A stretch of 64,000 bases of DNA from Scolanthus callimorphus (taxonomy: Eukaryota > Cnidaria > Anthozoa > Actiniaria > Edwardsiidae), in the NCBI GenBank assembly GCA_033964015.1, contig CM066920.1:13483912-13547911 (forward strand), in the 5' to 3' direction. A program made the position numbers and the translations under genes. The notes beneath the pieces were generated by a model that had not been told where the DNA came from, did not search any database, and worked only from the letters and a program-made list of their open reading frames with translations. Below, in pieces: positions 58,816 to 64,000 of the stretch (the stretch's first letter is position 1; every line of letters starts with the position of its first letter).

Positions 58816-59589
58816 CTTATGATTCGGACCCTTATGATACACACATTCGAATGAAACTCATTGTACCATATACACGATGCTCTTTAACACATGAATAATA
58901 CCACAAATGGTGGGTCCGATTCTGCAGGATAGTGCAGTAAGTCTAGAAAAGACACCATGCTTTGTTGTCACCATGAGATAAAATCCCCGTCAAATGGGTC
59001 TTATCTTTCCATCTTTAAAGAAACGAAAAGATCATGAATTCAAGAGTGTCCTCTCTCAATCTTGAAAGAAACGAAATTCAGGAATTCAAGGGTGAAAACG
59101 TAGTTTTTATGTATTTTGTATTGCGTGATATGTGCCTGTGCGTGTGTGTGTGGAGTCTTTTTTAGTCGTATCAATCAGCCGTGAAACGATGGGTAAATTC
59201 CAATAATTCCCATTGTTTTACGGTCTACTAAAACAACTGTGACGACCGACACGTCCTTATGGAAACCCCAGCTTTTATTGACGAGCAGCTGATAATGATT
59301 TTGATAATACTTACCTTTGATTTAACATGGAAATGTGGAAGGTTTGTTTTGGCCTTCCATGCCATCAGAAATAAGGGATAAGTATTTCAATGGCTCTTCT
59401 GCTGCTTTTGATCTGTGTGCTTGTAGTGCTTTGTCCTTTCGCTCCTTTATATATTATAGATAGCTATAAGCTGAAGTTATAAACCCGCGGTCTTATACTA
59501 TAACTTCACATAAGCCTTGTAATTACTTCGTCTTTCCGTGTTTATTTTACTTAAATTCTACTTTTATCAACGTTTACAGTCGTTGTATC

Positions 59590-60080
59590 ATGTGGCTAGA
59601 GGGTGGGCCCTCGAATGATCCAAATGCTGCCAAGTATTTCATAGAATTTATAAATTTATAAATGCAGACTGGTGATGAAAATGTCTGTGTTGGAGGGATA
59701 CAAAGTTTCTCAGGAGGGATTATCCGGATACTAACAATGGACTGGGAACATTCTTATATGGGAAGTATCTATCTAATCTGCGAATAGAAGGGTGGTTGCT
59801 CTTTTACAAAAAGTCAAATGCAGATTGGTGGATCAAATATTTTAAAGATATGAGAGATTCCGTGGCATATGATGATAGCAGTCCGGTGCATGTAGAGTGC
59901 CTTCGATTTTGATTTGTGCTCTTACTCCAAGATTATAAGATAGCAATCTGCATCGCATACGCATACTGGAAAACCCGATGTGTTGTACTTTTTGCCAGAA
60001 CAGCTTTCCACTATTGATTATTTCAAAGAAGTCGATTTGGACGACTTAGATATTGAAGAAAAAAAACCTATGCCCCTTCA
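59590..60080 (+). pseudogene. Integrase-core (DDE) mobile-element relic
   Basis: Plus-strand pieces: RIEGWLLFYKKSNADWWIKY, FKDMRDSVAYDDSSPVHVEC, LRF, then by frame change NPDVLYFLPEQLSTIDYFKE and VDLDDLDIEE. This is the C-terminal half of the 'integrase core domain' proteins common in fish and cnidarian genomes (RIEAWW..LR.S...WWI..FKDLRD). In-frame stops and shifts: dead. Confidence 0.78.
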
Positions 60081-60339
60081 GGAGGGGTGCCAGCAACGAG
60101 GCGTCGGGGGGATTCAGAAAACTGTCGCTACTGTAGCCTAGGCCAAAGCCGGGAGTCGAGAAAGTGGATCGAGTGCTTACACTTGGGACAGTGAACGTCT
60201 GGGAACTCAAGGAAGAAAGAAAAGAGGTTGTCAACGAGCTGTGAGGAAAGGAATGATTTGGGGTCTGACACGGCCACGTGTTGTATGGGATTCTTCGCTA
60301 GAATTTCCTCTCTTTTTTCATTTTATTTGTATTTACACA

Positions 60340-60358
60340 AGACACACACACACACAAA
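60340..60358. repeat. (AC)n microsatellite
   Basis: ACACACACACAC tract of about 18 bases. The surrounding 60240-60760 shows no gene. Confidence 0.8.
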
Positions 60359-60763
60359 GACAGGAAATCGACAGCACAGTTTAAATATACATGGAGGAGG
60401 ATCATTAGCTCGTCTTTTTTACAATTTCTTTTTTGCATTTTTTAAACGTTTGTTTCACTTTTTAAAATGTAATAATTGCAAACAAGGCTAAAAGGAAGGT
60501 TCAGGTGGTAATATCAATATTGAGTGTATTCTATGCTCCGTATTATTGTTTTCATCATTTTGTATATTTCAGATTTTGCTTAGGACAAGTATAATCCAGT
60601 CCGGATTACAAATAATTGTAGTTATTCAGAAACAGTTTTCAGAAGCAGCTATTGTCTTAAGCAAAGGCGCTAAAAAATTTCATAATATCTGAAGTCACAT
60701 TGTGTACTGTATATCGAAATTGTCAAAGTCTGCTGTAAATCAAATTGCAGTGCCGATGATGAA

Positions 60764-61231
60764 TGAGAGCCCAATTTTTTATTACCATGCTAGAATACTT
60801 GGCATTGCTGCGGTTTTCATTATTCTGCAAACTCCATCTATCACTACAGTTAGTTGCCCCCCTTGAAGGCGGTAAACTATTCTGAGCAAACTATTTTCAG
60901 CATTTCCTCATCCGAGAGATTTTTGGCGGATGCAATGGAGAAACTCCCAGATTGTTATTCTTTGGCAAGAGTAGAAGTTTTCGACAATTCAGTGTCCAGA
61001 TTATATGGTGTAATGAGAATCGCCTTCTAGCCTCTTTCCTTGGAAGTTTTCCAGGACCTTATAACAAGAATTTCTATGGTTTTCACTGCTCTGACATTTT
61101 TGGCTGACAGGAAATATTGCCGTGTGACGGCATTTTTCTATCTGGTGGGATGCACAATTCTTGAGAGCCCAATTTTTTATTACCATGCTAGAATACTTGG
61201 CATTACTGCGGTTTTCATTATTCTGCAAACT
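60764..61231. repeat. Pair of 70-bp direct repeats
   Basis: 60764-60832 and 61162-61231 are nearly identical (start TGAGAGCCCAATTTTTTATT, end TTCATTATTCTGCAAACT; one substitution). 330 bp of unrelated sequence lies between. May be ends of a decayed element or a local duplication. No gene recognised in 60833-62100. Confidence 0.75.
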
Positions 61232-62120
61232 ATCACTACGCTGCTAATAAAACTCACCTCTATCAAACCCACAAAACATCTCTGGGGTATACCTTTCAAT
61301 TATTTAAAAGCTGTTTGCACTTTTTTTCTTAATAAAATACAGTTTGGCTGTTAATAACAATGACAGAATTATTTTAGTTCAACCAATATATAATAAATTC
61401 TTTTGTATAAATAAACAGTTCATGACATTCATTTCAGTGTTATTAATTCAGATTACTGTACTGCATAGTTAATTGCTCATCACTATTTTCTATTATACAC
61501 AGGGTCGGCAGCAGATTATACAGTGAGCAACATGCCCTGAAAATATCAGCTACTGTTGGAAGCTGCGATTTTGGTAGTTCATGTCTCAGAATTCTAAACA
61601 CTTTCAAACGGCTTGTTCCACATAAATGCTAACATTCGCAATATTTGATGCCTTTCTTATGTCTTCTGGTAGCATCTGCATTAAGACAGCACGGCTAGGA
61701 GGGATACACAATGAAGCTATTAACATGACAAGATCCTCCTTTATTACTCATAGCTGAAGGCCCCATTTGGTGTTAAAGCCACTAGTACTTTACACCTGTT
61801 ATGATGCTTTTACTCTGAGACCACAGAGCTCCTGCAATGTTTAAACTGCTGGGGGCTTCAGTAAAACTTTCAAAACAACCAATAATACAGCATGTTTTTG
61901 TGTGAAGTGTCTTGAAACACAGGGACAATGCTTTCCTTATCTGTTGGCGGCTGGGCCAAATGATAAGGACTGCCACTTCTTTTGATATCAGTTTGACCCA
62001 GGTGATAAAAATGCTGCTGAAAGTTCAAACAGAAATCATAAATGTTGTCCCCATTTTATGTGAAAAAAAAACGAATTTCTCTAAAATCAAATCTCCCAAT
62101 CAGAGATTCACATATGTGGA

Positions 62121-62320
62121 ACCAGAGCCCGTCATCTTTTGGCCAGCGGCAAGATTCGGTGCTCTGGCGGAATCCGTTTTGTGAACGTGGTAGATCAAGA
62201 ACATAACGAACTTTCATATAACCTTTCAAACCGGAAACCCAGAATCTGGGTCTTTAAAACATCGATTCCCCAAGAGTACTGAATTTTGCCGCTGGCCAAA
62301 AGATGACGGGCTCTGGGTAC
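62121..62320. mobile_element. MITE with CCAGAGCCCGTCATC termini
   Basis: CCAGAGCCCGTCATCTTTTG then GCCAGCGGCAA at the left, complement TTGCCGCTGGCCAAAAGATG and ACGGGCTCTGG at the right. 200 bp, non-coding. Confidence 0.8.
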
Positions 62321-62494
62321 GAGATTGTACAATCGAGTAAGAGTATTATGCAGCCAGTTTTTTTTTCCATTGTTCTTTTTAACTATGCGAACTTGTGCCT
62401 GTTTGCTTTTCACTCAGCCGATTGGGTCTAGTATGAGTGTATTCTTCGAAACTGTAATGTATAACGTACAAAATATTAATGAAAAAAATAGACT

Positions 62495-62800
62495 TTATAG
62501 GAAAGGAAATGAATCACAAAAATTCACATATACTGGTGTAAGTATTTTATTCTCTGAATTATGAGCTTTTCCAGTCTGCTGCTGAACATCCTCGTTCAGT
62601 AATCCTGTTTCTTCTCCTGCTTTGTTGTTTAGCTGCTTATTTAGAACCTTTTGGTGTTCCTCTACACATTTTTGGCTTTCAGCCCTCATCCGCCTTTGTA
62701 TTATAGGAGAAGCTTCTGTGTAAGTAACACTCGGTCTCCCCTTGGTATTCCCTTGGCTGCTATAACAGATCCGGCTGTGGTCTTGAAGTCGCAAAATTCA
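62495..62800 (-). other. Unassigned polar ORF
   Basis: Minus-strand frame with GRPSVTYTEASPIIQRRMRA and EEHQKVLNKQLNNKAGEETG. The charged, helical composition is coding-like, but I do not recognise it and no partner exons were found. Could be a transposon fragment. Confidence 0.25.
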
Positions 62801-63644
62801 CAATATTCTGGAAGTTAACACAACTGAAACTCATTCTAATATAATGTATAAAAAAAAAACTGGAAAAACTGGAATATACTGATTTTAGGATGCGAATGCC
62901 CAACTTACGAACGTCGGTTTACGCGGAGAGCAGATAACACCAAATACAGCGTTTTTTTTTCCTAAAGAAAACATCATCTCCCTTCTCTCACGTGTTCGAA
63001 AACAACATGGCGTATCGCTGGACCGCAATATTGCTCAAATTTTTAAATCAACCTGTCTTTAGTATCTGTTAAACATAAAATGGCACGATTTAGATTATTA
63101 CTTCCAATTCTTGCATAATAGAGCAAGACGACCTGCCCGTGAGAGGAAGGGAAACTTCTCGACCCCTTCCATACAAGGAATCAGGTTTATTTATGTTCAA
63201 AAAGTATGGTTTTCACTCACAAGAACAACGGTTGTTAAAATCATCATCACCATCAAAATTAATATCATCATCACTCAATGGGACCTCTTCTGTTGTCTTG
63301 GCTTCCTCCTCTCTTGTGATATCACTTTCCCTTCTTTAAAGCCTGCGCCTTTAAGAAACCGTTAAGTATAAACACGTGAAAATACAGCCCGCGCTATTCG
63401 CGTGCAATAGCAACTACGAACAAAAGGTGCACGCATAACAACAATGACATTACATGTCCCAGAAATCATCTACATTAAGACCAGATAGATAGAATTACGC
63501 TAAATACATAAAATTGATAAAATACTAATATTGATTATAAAAAATTGAATCCACGTGGTGTAATAGACTTCAGACTGTAAGCTTCCCTATCCCTAAGAAT
63601 GACCTGAAGTACCCTGATCAATTACTTGGACAATAACATCCGAA

Positions 63645-64000
63645 AGGCCTAAGTGGTCATCTGAGTTGAAATGTCTGTAAATATCATCGTCCCGAGTCTT
63701 TGCCCCGTCCGTGAGATTATTGTGTCTGTTTGTTCTAGTTTGTGATTGTTAAACCTAATGCGGAACTTGTTCGCAGTACGTCCTACATACTGCAAACCAC
63801 ATCAAGAACAAGAAATTAAATAAACTACCATCTGAGAACTACAATTAAAGTTAAAATTTATAACGTAATCACTCTTAATATTGCAACTAGTGTTACTTTC
63901 CTTAGGAAAATCGCATACCCTACAGCTACGATCTCCGCATTTATGACAGCCGCTATCTAGATGAGCTTGAGGTCTGATTTCTCTGCGAACTAAGGCATTT
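63645..64000 (-). pseudogene. Penelope-like element fragment, runs off the window
   Basis: Minus strand: CHKCGDRSCRVCDF-like cysteine cluster, NTSCNIKSDYVINFNFNCSS, then CGLQYVGRTANKFRIRFNNH KLEQ region: the zinc-cluster-plus-GIY-YIG start (LQYVG.T..) of Penelope-like C-termini. In-frame stops seen. Continues right of 64000. Confidence 0.72.

Overview
The window is nuclear DNA of an anthozoan cnidarian, most likely a stony coral. Genes are intron-rich with GT/AG splice sites, and introns are packed with short inverted-repeat transposons. A gene resembling coral skeletal organic matrix protein 5 sits among conserved metazoan genes. No tRNA, rRNA, CRISPR or prokaryotic operon was seen.

Layout. 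(1) About 1.7-13.7 kb, minus strand: the amino-terminal half of SMC1A (cohesin), 14 coding exons plus a non-coding 5' exon; the rest lies left of the window. (2) 13.99-23.45 kb, plus strand: TIMM10B, a complete small Tim chaperone in three exons, head-to-head with SMC1A. Its second intron holds a 3.96-kb Mutator-like element with a 9-bp target duplication and, antisense, a BEN-domain gene (21.5-22.8 kb). (3) 26.4-41.35 kb, plus strand: PTPDC1, a dual-specificity-type phosphatase gene of about 15 exons with three microexons around the catalytic site; its introns hold a Penelope-like fragment, non-LTR, MITE and satellite insertions. (4) 43.3-46.4 kb, plus strand: a secreted PAN plus fibrinogen-like gene of the skeletal-matrix type. 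(5) 49.2-51.5 kb, minus strand: an unidentified multi-exon coding region. (6) 51.6-64 kb: mostly transposon relics (DIRS-like gag, Mutator transposase, DUF7869-type ORF, non-LTR reverse transcriptase, integrase-core relic, Penelope-like GIY-YIG region) with one possible first exon of a gene at 54.5 kb.

The genes do not form a pathway; SMC1A and TIMM10B probably share a promoter. A striking shared property is that conserved exons of SMC1A, PTPDC1, the BEN gene, the matrix-protein gene and the 49-51 kb gene are each interrupted by one-base shifts, several of them in short homopolymers. Because SMC1A is essential, I read these mainly as consensus-sequence errors rather than dead genes, but only reads or transcripts can settle it.

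All assignments rest on reading translations and motifs by eye; no database search was run.
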